Shown piece by piece: positions 26,895 through 34,615 of a DNA stretch of 64,000 bases; the stretch's first letter is position 1; the number at the start of each line of letters is the position of its first letter. Position numbers and translations under genes: made by a program. The notes beneath the pieces are model-generated. The model saw only the letters and a program-made list of their open reading frames with translations, did no database searches and had not been told where the DNA came from. The DNA comes from Stenotrophomonas maltophilia (GTDB taxonomy: Bacteria > Pseudomonadota > Gammaproteobacteria > Xanthomonadales > Xanthomonadaceae): NCBI RefSeq assembly GCF_039555535.1, contig NZ_CP154630.1, positions 385,001 through 449,000 of the forward strand. Reading direction: 5' to 3'.

Positions 26895-28637
26895 CTACAG
26901 GCGCAGCCCGGCGCGGGCCTTCAACAGCTCGCGCAGTTCGTATTTGTCAGTATCGTCCAGACCCTGCTGGCGCTGCTTTGCCAACAACTCCTCCAGACGT
27001 TGCACCAGCAGCTGTTTCTCCAGCTGGGCCACGGCGTCGTGCAGTTCCTGGGTCCAGCTGGCCTCGGTGCCGGGCAGCGTCTGTGCGGCCAGTGTATGCA
27101 GCGAGGCCTGTTCCTCGCGGCCGTCGAAGTGTTCCAGCAGGGCGCCGGTGCTGATGTCCGGGCGCTGTTCGACCAGCCCCAGCAGCTCCAGCAGCAGCTC
27201 CACGCCGGGCAGGCGCAGGCCCTGGAAGTGATGCTTGCCGCCCAGGGTCAGGGCCAGTGACGGTTGTTGCAGCAGCACGGCGATCGCGCCGCGCACCAGG
27301 CTGCGCTTGGCCACTGGCTGGATCGTGCGCGAGGGCTGGCGCTGTGGCTGTGGTGCGCGCGTGGCGGCAGTGTTGCCCCCCCCCAGACCGGTCAGCTGCC
27401 CCAGCTGCTGCTTCATCAGATCGCCGAAGGCGCCGTCGGGAATCTGCGCCAGCATCGGCTTTGCCCGTTCGGCCAGGCGGGCCTTGCCGTCCAGCGTACC
27501 CAGGTTGATCTCGCGGGTCAGTTCGTCGAAGAAGAACTGCGACAGCGGCGTGGCCTGCTTCAGGCGTTCGTTGAAGGCCTCGGCGCCTTCCTTGCGCACG
27601 ATGGTGTCCGGGTCCTCGCCATCGGGCAGGAACAGGAAGAAGGCCTGGCGGCCATCCTTCATGCGCGGCAGCACCGACTCCAGCGCCTTCCAGCCGGCAC
27701 GGCGGCCGGCGGCGTCGCCGTCGAAGCAGAAGAACACGTCCGGCGCGTTGCGGAACAACAGCTCGGCATGGTCCGGCGTGGTCGCCGTGCCCAGCGTCGC
27801 CACCGCCTGGGTGACGCCGAACTGGAACAGCGAGACCACGTCCATGTAGCCCTCGACCACGATCAGCCGCTCGATCTTCTGGTTGGCCTGGCGCACCTGC
27901 CACAGGCCGTACAGTTCGCGGCCCTTGTGGAACAGCGCGGTCTCGGGCGAGTTGAGGTACTTGGGGCCGTCGTCCTTCTCGAACACGCGGCCGCCGAAGG
28001 CGATCACGCGGCCACGGCGGTCGAAGATCGGGAACATCACCCGGTCGCGGAACTTGTCGTAGACGTGGCCGCGATCGTTCTTGGAGAACAGGCCGGCGCG
28101 GTCGAGCAGCTTCATGCGCCGCTCGTCCTTGCCCAGCGCATCGCGCAGCCCGCTGTAGCCATCGGGCGCATAGCCGATCTGGAAGCGTGCGCGGTTCTCT
28201 TCGTCCACGCCGCGGCCGTCGAGGTAGCTGCGTGCCTTCTCGCTGCCTTCCAGGTTCTTCTGGAAGAACTTGGCAGCGGCGTCCAGAGCGGAGTAGAGCT
28301 CGCGGCTGTCGTCCTGCTGCTGCGGGCTGCGCGGGTTCTCGCTGCGCGGCACTTCCATGCCGGCGCGCTTGGCCAGTTCATCCACCGCGTCGAGGAACTC
28401 GAGGCGGTCGTAGTTCATCAGGAAGCTGATCGCGGTGCCGTGCGCGCCACAACCGAAGCAGTGATAGAACTGCTTGGTGGGCGAGACCGTGAACGAGGCC
28501 GAGCGTTCGTCATGGAACGGGCAGCGCGCTGCGTACTCCTTGCCCTGGCGCTTCAACGGCACGCGGCTGCCCACCACCTCGACAATGTCGGTGCGGGCGA
28601 GCAGGTCGTCGATGAAAGCGTCGGGGATACGGGCCAT
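26895..28637 (-). CDS. dnaG: DNA primase
   Basis: DnaG lays down RNA primers at the replication fork. The 580-aa protein has an N-terminal CHC2 zinc domain (Cys39, His42, Cys60, Cys63), the RNA polymerase core with EGYMDV and FDGDAAG TOPRIM motifs near residues 265-310, and a C-terminal DnaB-binding region. The linker near residue 420 holds a Gly run encoded by nine consecutive G on the coding strand. The true start is the ATG giving MARIPDAF; a TTG two codons upstream is possible. Xanthomonads usually carry it near rpsU and tsaD, as here, with yihY and yqeY between. Confidence 0.97.
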   Translation of the reverse strand: MARIPDAFIDDLLARTDIVEVVGSRVPLKRQGKEYAARCPFHDERSASFTVSPTKQFYHCFGCGAHGTAISFLMNYDRLEFLDAVDELAKRAGMEVPRSENPRSPQQQDDSRELYSALDAAAKFFQKNLEGSEKARSYLDGRGVDEENRARFQIGYAPDGYSGLRDALGKDERRMKLLDRAGLFSKNDRGHVYDKFRDRVMFPIFDRRGRVIAFGGRVFEKDDGPKYLNSPETALFHKGRELYGLWQVRQANQKIERLIVVEGYMDVVSLFQFGVTQAVATLGTATTPDHAELLFRNAPDVFFCFDGDAAGRRAGWKALESVLPRMKDGRQAFFLFLPDGEDPDTIVRKEGAEAFNERLKQATPLSQFFFDELTREINLGTLDGKARLAERAKPMLAQIPDGAFGDLMKQQLGQLTGLGGGNTAATRAPQPQRQPSRTIQPVAKRSLVRGAIAVLLQQPSLALTLGGKHHFQGLRLPGVELLLELLGLVEQRPDISTGALLEHFDGREEQASLHTLAAQTLPGTEASWTQELHDAVAQLEKQLLVQRLEELLAKQRQQGLDDTDKYELRELLKARAGLRL

Positions 28638-28699
28638 GGGCAACAGGGCAGGGCGCGGCCGCCAGGGCGCGCAGCAGGGGGCGGCGGATTCCCCCTAGT

Positions 28700-29644
28700 T
28701 TACTCGCTGGTGACCTGCGGGCCTGCCTGTTCCGCATCGACCCCGGCCTTGGCCAGCTGCGCCCGCGCATGCAGGCGTTCGTCGATCACCGCGGTCATCA
28801 ACGCACCGACGAAGAACACGGCGGTGGCGTAGTAGATCCACACCAGCGCGATCACCAGCGCGCCCATCGAGCCGTAGGCGCTGCCCGGGGCCACGGTGGC
28901 GATGTAGACGCCGATGCCGTAGCGGCCCAGGGTGAACAGCACCGAGGTGATGGCACCGCCGATGAAGGCCTGGCGCCAGGCCACGCGGCGGTCCGGCAGG
29001 TAGTGGTAGAGGAAGGCGAAGGCCAGCGTGTACAGCAGCAGCGAGGTCAGGTAGCCGATCGCCGGTAGCACCGAGGGCAGCTGTGCGAACACCACTTGCA
29101 GCGCAGTGGTGGCAGTCATCGACAGGATCAGCAGGAAGCCCAGTGCCAGCACCACGCCGAAGGAGAACACGCGTTTGCGCAGCCAGGCCTTGATGCCTTC
29201 CAGACGCTGGCCGCTGGTGTGGAAGATCCGGTTCAGCGCGTTCTGCAGCTGGGCGAACACGGCGGTGGCACCCACGAACAGCAGCAGCGTGCTCCACAGC
29301 CCGGCCAGCGAACCCACGCTGGGCTGGCTGTTGGCGTTGTGCAGCACGGTGTCGGCGACGCTGGCCACGCTGCTGCCGGCCACTGAACCGATCTGGCTGA
29401 TCAACGTCTGTTGTGCTGGCGGGTACAGCGAGGCAGTCAGCCACAGCAGCAGCACCAGCAGCGGTGCCATCGACAGCAGGGCGTAGAAGGAGACCGAGGC
29501 GGCCTGGGTCAGCACGTCGATTTCGACGAAGCGCTTGGCGACCGCCATCGGGAAGCTGTCCTGCAGGCGGTCAGCATAGTGGCGAAGCCGTGCGGGGATG
29601 CCGTGGGGACGCGTGTCGGTGGGGGCGTTGGATTGCTCGACCAT
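28700..29644 (-). CDS. YihY/BrkB-family inner membrane protein
   Basis: A 314-aa protein with about six helices. VSFYALLSMAPLLVLLLW near residues 50-70, the ALNRIFH segment and GSAYGSMGALVIALVWIYYATAVFFVGA in the C-terminal half are typical of the YihY/virulence factor BrkB family (UPF0761). Despite the older ribonuclease BN label this is a membrane protein of unknown function. It is in the rpsU-dnaG macro-region on the minus strand, 62 bases before dnaG. Confidence 0.9.
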   Translation of the reverse strand: MVEQSNAPTDTRPHGIPARLRHYADRLQDSFPMAVAKRFVEIDVLTQAASVSFYALLSMAPLLVLLLWLTASLYPPAQQTLISQIGSVAGSSVASVADTVLHNANSQPSVGSLAGLWSTLLLFVGATAVFAQLQNALNRIFHTSGQRLEGIKAWLRKRVFSFGVVLALGFLLILSMTATTALQVVFAQLPSVLPAIGYLTSLLLYTLAFAFLYHYLPDRRVAWRQAFIGGAITSVLFTLGRYGIGVYIATVAPGSAYGSMGALVIALVWIYYATAVFFVGALMTAVIDERLHARAQLAKAGVDAEQAGPQVTSE

Positions 29645-29697
29645 GGGGGTGTTGTAACAGCCGGCGGTCGAAAGAGCGGTGAAGCGGGTGCATCAAT

Positions 29698-29738
29698 GGG
29701 GTCAGAGCCCTTCCGCGATGCGAAAGGGATCCGACCCC
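29698..29738. repeat. 41-bp dispersed palindrome, copy A (GGGGTCAG type)
   Basis: GGGGTCAGAGCCCTTCC, a short loop, then GAAAGGGATCCGACCCC. It is one of three copies of the same length in this window; the other two lie before glnE. It sits just after the yqeY stop on the minus strand and may serve as its transcript end. Confidence 0.75.
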
Positions 29739-29747
29739 GGCAATGGC

Positions 29748-30191
29748 TTACGCCAGCAGCTGCTTGACCAGCTTGGACACCAGGCCCATGTCCGCCTGGC
29801 CGGCGAGCTTGGGCTTCAGCGCACCCATCAGCTTGCCCATGTCAGCCGGGCCGGAAGCACCGGTCTCGGCGATGGCGGCCTGGATGGCGGCCACGATCTC
29901 GGCTTCGCCCATCTTGGCCGGCAGGTAGGCTTCGATGACCACGATCTCGGCGCGCTCGATCTCGGCCAGGTCTTCACGGTTGGCGGCTTCGAACTGGCTG
30001 ACCGAGTCCTTGCGCTGCTTGACCATCTTGTCGAGCACGGCGATCACGGCGGTATCGTCCAGCTCGATGCGCTCGTCCACTTCGCGCTGCTTGATGGCGG
30101 CGTTGATCAGGCGGATCACGCCCAGCTTGTGCTTCTCGCCCGCCTTCATGGCGGCCTTCATGTCGTCGGTGAGCTGCTGCTTCATGCTCAT
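29748..30191 (-). CDS. yqeY: GatB/YqeY domain protein
   Basis: A 147-aa all-helical YqeY protein, related to the tail domain of the GatB amidotransferase subunit, which contacts tRNA. MKAAMKAGEKHKLGVIRLINAAIKQREVD near the N-terminus and the TGASGPADMGKLMGALKPKLAGQADM segment at the C-terminus are diagnostic. A GAGG site precedes the ATG. It follows rpsU on the minus strand, a conserved rpsU-yqeY-dnaG order, but a terminator between them limits read-through. Its molecular function remains uncertain. Confidence 0.93.
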   Translation of the reverse strand: MSMKQQLTDDMKAAMKAGEKHKLGVIRLINAAIKQREVDERIELDDTAVIAVLDKMVKQRKDSVSQFEAANREDLAEIERAEIVVIEAYLPAKMGEAEIVAAIQAAIAETGASGPADMGKLMGALKPKLAGQADMGLVSKLVKQLLA

Positions 30192-30245
30192 GAGGAACCT
30201 CGTGGTGGTAGGTGGGGCGGGGCGGATGCCCGAACCCGGAAACGC

Positions 30246-30277
30246 AAAAAGCCGGCGACGCTCGCGCGTGCCGGCTT
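30246..30277 (-). terminator. Terminator after rpsU
   Basis: Minus-strand hairpin GCCGGCACGC...GTCGCCGGC followed by T5, in the gap between rpsU and yqeY. Confidence 0.75.
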
Positions 30278-30324
30278 CGGCTCCATCGCGACAGGCAAGC
30301 CCGCCGCAATGAAGATGCGTCCGA

Positions 30325-30540
30325 TCAGTACAGGCGCTGACGCTTGGTGACGTCGCGCGACGAGCGGCGCAGCTGACGCTTCACAGCAGCGGCGGCCTTG
30401 CGCTTGCGCTCCTGGGTCGGCTTTTCGTAGAACTCGCGCTTGCGGGTTTCGGCCAGCACACCGGCCTTTTCGCAAGTGCGCTTGAAGCGGCGAAGAGCAA
30501 ACTCGAAGGGCTCGTTCTCGCGGACTTTGACGCTGGGCAT
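30325..30540 (-). CDS. rpsU: 30S ribosomal protein S21
   Basis: A 71-aa very basic protein with the S21 signature: [20 protein letters not shown] at the start, [19 protein letters not shown], and a Lys/Arg-rich end. S21 binds the platform of the 30S subunit and helps mRNA recruitment. The gene has a GGAG ribosome site seven bases upstream of the ATG and a strong sigma-70 promoter about 50 bases before it. Confidence 0.98.
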
Positions 30541-30588
30541 GGAATCTCCGGGACACAGTAGAACCGGGTCACGCCCGGCGAGCCGCAC

Positions 30589-30616
30589 ATTATAGCGGCG
30601 AATAGACAAACTGCAA
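30589..30616 (-). promoter_or_regulatory. Sigma-70 promoter of rpsU
   Basis: On the minus strand: TTGCAG, a 16-base spacer, then a perfect TATAAT. Transcription would start near 30582, giving a 5' leader of about 40 bases before rpsU. Confidence 0.75.
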
Positions 30617-30693
30617 GCGGGCAACCCTGAATACGGGCCGGAAGTTCGAAAGCAGTGAGATCTGCACATCCCCCGAGGGGGCGGCAGGGGCGT

Positions 30694-30699
30694 CATAAT
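30694..30699 (+). promoter_or_regulatory. Candidate -10 box for leaderless tsaD
   Basis: CATAAT (five of six consensus bases) ending seven bases before the tsaD ATG, with no clear ribosome site; the mRNA would start at the start codon. No good -35 is seen. Confidence 0.45.
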
Positions 30700-30706
30700 A
30701 GCAGGC

Positions 30707-31732
30707 ATGCGAGTCCTTGGCATCGAATCTTCCTGTGATGAGACCGGCGTGGCGGTGTATGACACCGACCTGGCCGGCAGCGCGGCCCTGCGCGCCCATG
30801 CGGTCTACAGCCAGATCGCCCTGCACGCCGAGTACGGCGGTGTGGTGCCCGAGCTGGCCAGCCGCGACCATGTCCGCAAGCTGCTGCCGCTGGTGCGGCA
30901 GACCCTGGCCGAGGCCGGGCTGGGCGTGGGCGACATCGACGGCGTGGCCTATACCGCGGGCCCCGGCCTGGTCGGCGCCCTGCTGGTGGGCGCCGGCGTG
31001 GCGCGCTCGCTGGCCTGGGCGCTGGAGGTGCCGGCGGTGGGCGTCCACCATATGGAAGGCCATCTGCTGGCCCCGCTGATGGAAGACGATCCGCCGGAAG
31101 CGCCGTTCGTGGCGCTGCTGGTGTCCGGCGGCCATACCCAGCTGGTGGCCGTGGATGCCATCGGCCAGTACCGCCTGCTGGGCGAGACCCTGGACGATGC
31201 GGCCGGCGAGGCCTTCGACAAGACCGCCAAGCTGATGGGCCTGCCGTACCCGGGCGGCCCCCAGCTGGCCAGGCTGGCCGAGCAGGGGACGCCGGGCGCG
31301 TACCGCTTCGCGCGGCCGATGACCGACCGCCCTGGGCTGGATTTCAGCTTCTCCGGCCTGAAGACCCAGGTCCTGATGGCCTGGCGCGACAGCGACCAGA
31401 GCGAGCAGACCCGCGCCGACATCGCCCGTGGCTTTGAAGATGCCGTGGTCGAGACCCTGTCGATCAAGTGTGAGCGCGCGCTGGAAGCGGCCGGCACCAA
31501 CGTGATCGTGGTGGCCGGCGGCGTGGGCGCGAACAAGCGCCTGCGCGCCCGTCTGCAGCAGATGGCCGAGCGCCTGGGTGGCCGCGCCTGCTTCCCGCGG
31601 CCGGCACTGTGCACCGACAACGGCGCGATGATCGCCTTCGCCGGCGCCCTGCGCCTGCAGGCCGGCCAGCACAGCCCGCCGAAGGTGGACGTGACCCCGC
31701 GCTGGGACATGGCGACCCTGCCAGCGGTGTGA
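30707..31732 (+). CDS. tsaD: tRNA N6-adenosine threonylcarbamoyltransferase TsaD
   Basis: The catalytic subunit that transfers threonylcarbamoyl to A37 of ANN-decoding tRNAs. The 341-aa ASKHA-fold protein starts [19 protein letters not shown], has the metal-binding [10 protein letters not shown] motif near residue 110, VSGGHTQLV near 138, and the nucleotide-binding [13 protein letters not shown] near 270. Length and motifs are normal. It is divergent from rpsU, a common arrangement in gammaproteobacteria. Confidence 0.97.
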
Positions 31733-31740
31733 ACCAGCGG

Positions 31741-31759
31741 CGCCGGGCCACGCCCGGCG
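31741..31759. repeat. SMAG-like hairpin lacking the GTAG head
   Basis: CGCCGGGC-CAC-GCCCGGCG directly after tsaD; it matches the stem of the GTAGCGCCGGGC type, but the head is absent. Confidence 0.4.
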
Positions 31760-31765
31760 GACGTA

Positions 31766-32425
31766 TTACCGACGCCCTGCCAACGGCGACGCCGCCAGCA
31801 CGGTCGTCGCCCGCTCATGGCGCTGCAGCCAGCCCAGGGTGTGCGGGCAGCGGGCGTGGATCAGCCGCCCGATCGCGGCCAGATCGGCGCCGATGTCGCG
31901 CTCGAGGATGGGCTCGTGATGGGCGATGCGGTTGCGCAGGTGGCGGATGCGGCCAATATCCGCGTGGATGGCTTTCCGGATGACACTGGGGTGGGCGCAA
32001 GGCGCATGGCGCAGGACTCCGCTGAGTGCCGGTATCCACAGCGTGGAATCGAAGCGACATGTGAACAGCTGCTGCCAGAACACCATGGGCAGGTTGGCGA
32101 CGATTTCTGGTGTATCGCTTACGCGACTGGCAAGTTGTTCCAGTGCCGTGCGTGGAGAAGTACTGGACGAAGTTGGCAGCCTGCGTCTAAAGGCATCATT
32201 CCAGGGCCAACGTGGACCGTGCTGCCGAACAAGAACCATTGCCGCGGCGTTGCGGGTGACCACCTCGCATAGATGGACCGGCATCATCAGTGCACCGCAC
32301 AGCCGCATGTTCCAGAGGTAGAGGGATTCGGCTGTGACGTCGGGGCCGCAGGTCGATGCGATTCTCTCGTAAGTGGACAGACGCTCCGCTGACAACGCGC
32401 GCCGCAGTGCATCGTATGAAGCCAT
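31766..32425 (-). CDS. Abi-family HEPN-like protein, possible phage-defence gene
   Basis: A 219-aa soluble protein of the Abi_2/AbiD/F type. Most telling is HLRNRIAHHEPIL near residue 168, an RX4H HEPN ribonuclease motif, with an N-terminal YLWNMRLCGALMMPVHLCEVVTRNA segment matching the usual first helices. In the family these proteins abort phage infection by cleaving RNA. The stop region lies in a GC-rich SMAG-like tail after tsaD, but the gene and its upstream flank have codon use and composition less GC-rich than its neighbours, which suggests later acquisition. It stands alone without an antitoxin-like partner. A function in defence is inferred. Confidence 0.75.
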   Translation of the reverse strand: MASYDALRRALSAERLSTYERIASTCGPDVTAESLYLWNMRLCGALMMPVHLCEVVTRNAAAMVLVRQHGPRWPWNDAFRRRLPTSSSTSPRTALEQLASRVSDTPEIVANLPMVFWQQLFTCRFDSTLWIPALSGVLRHAPCAHPSVIRKAIHADIGRIRHLRNRIAHHEPILERDIGADLAAIGRLIHARCPHTLGWLQRHERATTVLAASPLAGRR

Positions 32426-32565
32426 CGTGATGTGCGGTGGTGAAGAATGTGTCGATGTTGGCCAGTCAGGCGGGCAACAACCATAAGGGAACGTCGTTGT
32501 CCGTGCGGCCGATTCTCTGTGTTTCGCCTCGGACGAATACCTGAGCTTGCCTGTCGGAATTGGCC

Positions 32566-32595
32566 TTGACCGACGATCTGGTCCTTACCTACTCT
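32566..32595 (+). promoter_or_regulatory. Promoter-like sequence before the candidate small RNA
   Basis: TTGACC (five of six -35 bases), an 18-base spacer, then TACTCT (weak -10). It points to a start near 32602. Confidence 0.35.
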
Positions 32596-32601
32596 GCGTG
32601 C

Positions 32602-32694
32602 CTGCGCCACCGGGACTCGCGGCTGTTCAACAGCTCCCCCCGGGGACAAACGGTAGTACCAAAGGGCCCTGCTAGCGGGGCCCTTTGTTTTTTT
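32602..32694 (+). ncRNA. Candidate small RNA or folB leader
   Basis: About 93 nt from a promoter-like site to a textbook terminator, without a credible ORF. It contains the hairpin GCTGTTCAACAGC, a C6 run that could be exposed, and a final 9-bp stem with T7. It could be a trans-acting RNA, or an attenuated leader of folB, whose ATG is 97 bases further on. I do not recognise a known family. Confidence 0.4.
32661..32694 (+). terminator. Strong rho-independent terminator without an upstream gene
   Basis: AAAGGGCCC, loop TGCTAGCG, GGGCCCTTT, then GT7. The nearest plus-strand gene upstream (tsaD) ends 930 bases earlier, with a minus-strand gene between. Confidence 0.85.
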
Positions 32695-32790
32695 CCGGGC
32701 CCGCCCCGTGCCGGCCACCCGTCGCCCGTTCCGGGCAGGGTCACTGCCGTGCCGTTACCATGGTCGCCTGTATTGGCGCTGGTAACCGCA

Positions 32791-33144
32791 ATGGACAAGG
32801 TTTTCATCGAGGGGCTGACGATCGATGCCCTGATCGGCATCTACGATTGGGAGCGACGGATCCGCCAGGACCTGGTGTTTGACCTGGAAATGGGCTTCGA
32901 CAACCGTCGCCCTGCGGCTACCGATGACATCGCCCACACCCTGAACTACAAGGCGGTGAGCAAGCGCCTGGAGCAGTTCGTGCGCGAGTCGGAGTTCGGC
33001 CTGGTCGAGACACTGGCCGAGCGCTGCGCGCAGATCGTGCTGACCGAATTCGACGTGAAGTGGCTGCGCCTGAAGCTGAGCAAGCCCGGTGCGGTGCGCG
33101 GCGCGCGCGCGGTGGGCGTGATCATCGAGCGTACGCGGGAATGA
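32791..33144 (+). CDS. folB: Dihydroneopterin aldolase
   Basis: A 117-aa enzyme of folate synthesis that splits dihydroneopterin to hydroxymethyl-dihydropterin and glycolaldehyde. MDKVFIEGLTIDALIGIYDWERRIRQDL carries the conserved Glu and Gly-Ile-Tyr-x-WE stretch, LNYKAVSKRLEQFV the substrate loop, and LVETLAERCAQ the pterin-anchoring Glu. LSKPGAVRGARAVGV near the end matches the conserved KPxA. The start is an ATG with no strong ribosome site. In xanthomonads it usually follows tsaD, as here apart from the Abi gene between. Confidence 0.96.
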   Translation: MDKVFIEGLTIDALIGIYDWERRIRQDLVFDLEMGFDNRRPAATDDIAHTLNYKAVSKRLEQFVRESEFGLVETLAERCAQIVLTEFDVKWLRLKLSKPGAVRGARAVGVIIERTRE

Positions 33145-33157
33145 CCCGGTAACCCCG

Positions 33158-33180
33158 GTAGTGCCGGCCGCTGGCTGGCA
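33158..33180 (+). repeat. SMAG repeat arm (GTAGTGCCGGCC type, single)
   Basis: GTAG head with TGCCGGCC-GCT-GGCTGGCA, one stem mismatch. It is not paired with an inverted copy. Confidence 0.7.
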
Positions 33181-33215
33181 ACCTTGGCAACAACGGAACA
33201 GACAGGAGACAACTG

Positions 33216-34487
33216 ATGGTGGATGCGGTGGTGGCGGTACAGTGGCTGGAAAAGCTGCAGAACACACTGGAACCCTATCCCGGCGCCTACCTGGCGTTGA
33301 TGATCTCGGCGCTGCTGATCGCCGCCGGCCTGGCCAACTGGGTGACCAAGCGCATCCTGCTGCGCGGGCTGCGACGCCTGCTCAGCCGCCTGCCGGGCGC
33401 TGACACCGGCCGTGGCAGCCACCTGATGCGGGTGATCTCGCGTCTGTCCAATGTGGTGCCCAGCCAGGTGATCGCCTCGGGCATCCGCATCGTGCCGGAC
33501 CTGCCGCCAGGGCTGGTGGGCTTCATCATCGGCGCCTGCCAGGCGTGGGCGATCCTGACCGTGGTGCTGGCCATCTCGCATGCGCTGGATGCGGCCAACG
33601 ACCTGTACGAACGTCGCCCCGAGGCACGCAACAAGCCGATCAAGGGCTATCTGCAGGTCGCCAAGATCGTCATCTTCGTGATCGCCGGCCTGTCGATCGT
33701 TGCCACCCTGGCCGGCGTCGACCTGCGCTATCTTGTCACCGGCCTTGGCGCGGCCACCGCAGTGCTGATGCTGATCTTCCAGGACACCATCCTGTCGCTG
33801 GTGGCCAGCGTGCAGATCAGCGGCGATGGCCGCGTGCGCATCGGCGACTGGATCGAGATGCCCAGCCAGAACGCCGATGGCGATGTCATCGACATCGCGC
33901 TGCACACCGTCACCGTGCAGAACTTCGACAAGACCATCACCACCATCCCGACCAAGAAGCTTGTGACCGAGTCGTTCAAGAACTGGCGCGGCATGCAGGA
34001 AGCCGGTGGCCGCCGCATCAAGCGCGCGCTGTACCTGGACCAGCACAGCGTCGGCTTCCTGGATGAGGGCGACCTGGCCTTCCTCGGCCAGTTCGCGCTG
34101 CTGCGCGACTACCTGCGCGAGAAGGAACAGGAGCTGGGGCAGTGGAACGGGCGCCTGCGCGAGCAGGGCGTGGCCGAGGTCAACAGCCGCCGGGTGACCA
34201 ACCTGGGCACCTTCCGTGCCTACGTCGAGCGCTACCTGCGCAGCCACCCGGGCATCCATACCGACATGACCCTGCTGGTGCGGCAGCTGCAGCCGACCAC
34301 CGAGGGCCTGCCGCTGGAGCTGTACTGCTTCACCCGCAGCACCGCCTGGGGCGAGTACGAGGCGGTGCAGTCGGACATCTTCGACCACCTGCTGGCGATC
34401 CTGCCGGCCTTCGGCCTGCGCGTGTTCCAGGCCTCCAGCGACGCCATGTTGATGGCCGGGCAGCGCCAGCTGGCCGGCTCGGAGTAA
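33216..34487 (+). CDS. MscS-family mechanosensitive channel (YbdG-like)
   Basis: A 423-aa membrane protein with four or five helices before a soluble MscS beta domain. The pore-lining helix and following strand VTGLGAATAVLMLIFQDTILSLVASVQI near residue 170-195, then GRVRIGDWIEM and FDKTITTIPTKKLVTESFKNW, are the MscS signature. The size and the long C-terminal domain with REKEQELGQWNG resemble YbdG. A good AGGAGAC site precedes the ATG. It should open under membrane tension and protect against hypo-osmotic shock, although YbdG-like channels need a gain-of-function change or strong stress to show activity. Confidence 0.9.
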   Translation: MVDAVVAVQWLEKLQNTLEPYPGAYLALMISALLIAAGLANWVTKRILLRGLRRLLSRLPGADTGRGSHLMRVISRLSNVVPSQVIASGIRIVPDLPPGLVGFIIGACQAWAILTVVLAISHALDAANDLYERRPEARNKPIKGYLQVAKIVIFVIAGLSIVATLAGVDLRYLVTGLGAATAVLMLIFQDTILSLVASVQISGDGRVRIGDWIEMPSQNADGDVIDIALHTVTVQNFDKTITTIPTKKLVTESFKNWRGMQEAGGRRIKRALYLDQHSVGFLDEGDLAFLGQFALLRDYLREKEQELGQWNGRLREQGVAEVNSRRVTNLGTFRAYVERYLRSHPGIHTDMTLLVRQLQPTTEGLPLELYCFTRSTAWGEYEAVQSDIFDHLLAILPAFGLRVFQASSDAMLMAGQRQLAGSE

Positions 34488-34497
34488 GCTGCGATGC

Positions 34498-34528
34498 CTC
34501 CAGCCGGACCGTACGGATCCGGCTGGAG
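34498..34528 (+). terminator. Possible terminator after the mechanosensitive channel gene
   Basis: A ten-base inverted repeat CTCCAGCCGG / CCGGCTGGAG around a ten-base loop, 11 bases past the stop codon. There is no T tract, so it may be only a 3'-end stabiliser. Confidence 0.35.
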
Positions 34529-34574
34529 CCTGAAACTGAATGACGAAACCTCTCGCCAAATGGCTCGGGATCGC

Positions 34575-34602
34575 TAGAATGCCGGGCTTGTAAACGTTTT
34601 CA
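34575..34602 (+). promoter_or_regulatory. bglX promoter and LacI-type operator
   Basis: TAGAAT (-10, five of six) is followed after eight bases by the near-palindrome TGTAAACGTTTTCA, which matches the TGNAANCGNTNNCA pattern bound by LacI/GalR-family sugar repressors. The operator would cover the transcription start. No repressor gene lies nearby. Confidence 0.5.
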
Positions 34603-34615
34603 TCAAGGACTGCTG

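Larger units (their letters stand above)
32426..32790. other. 365-bp gap between the Abi-family gene and folB
   Basis: The part next to the Abi gene is relatively AT-rich and featureless. The part before folB holds a promoter-like TTGACC box and a strong terminator with no coding sequence between them, described separately as a candidate small RNA. Confidence 0.6.
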
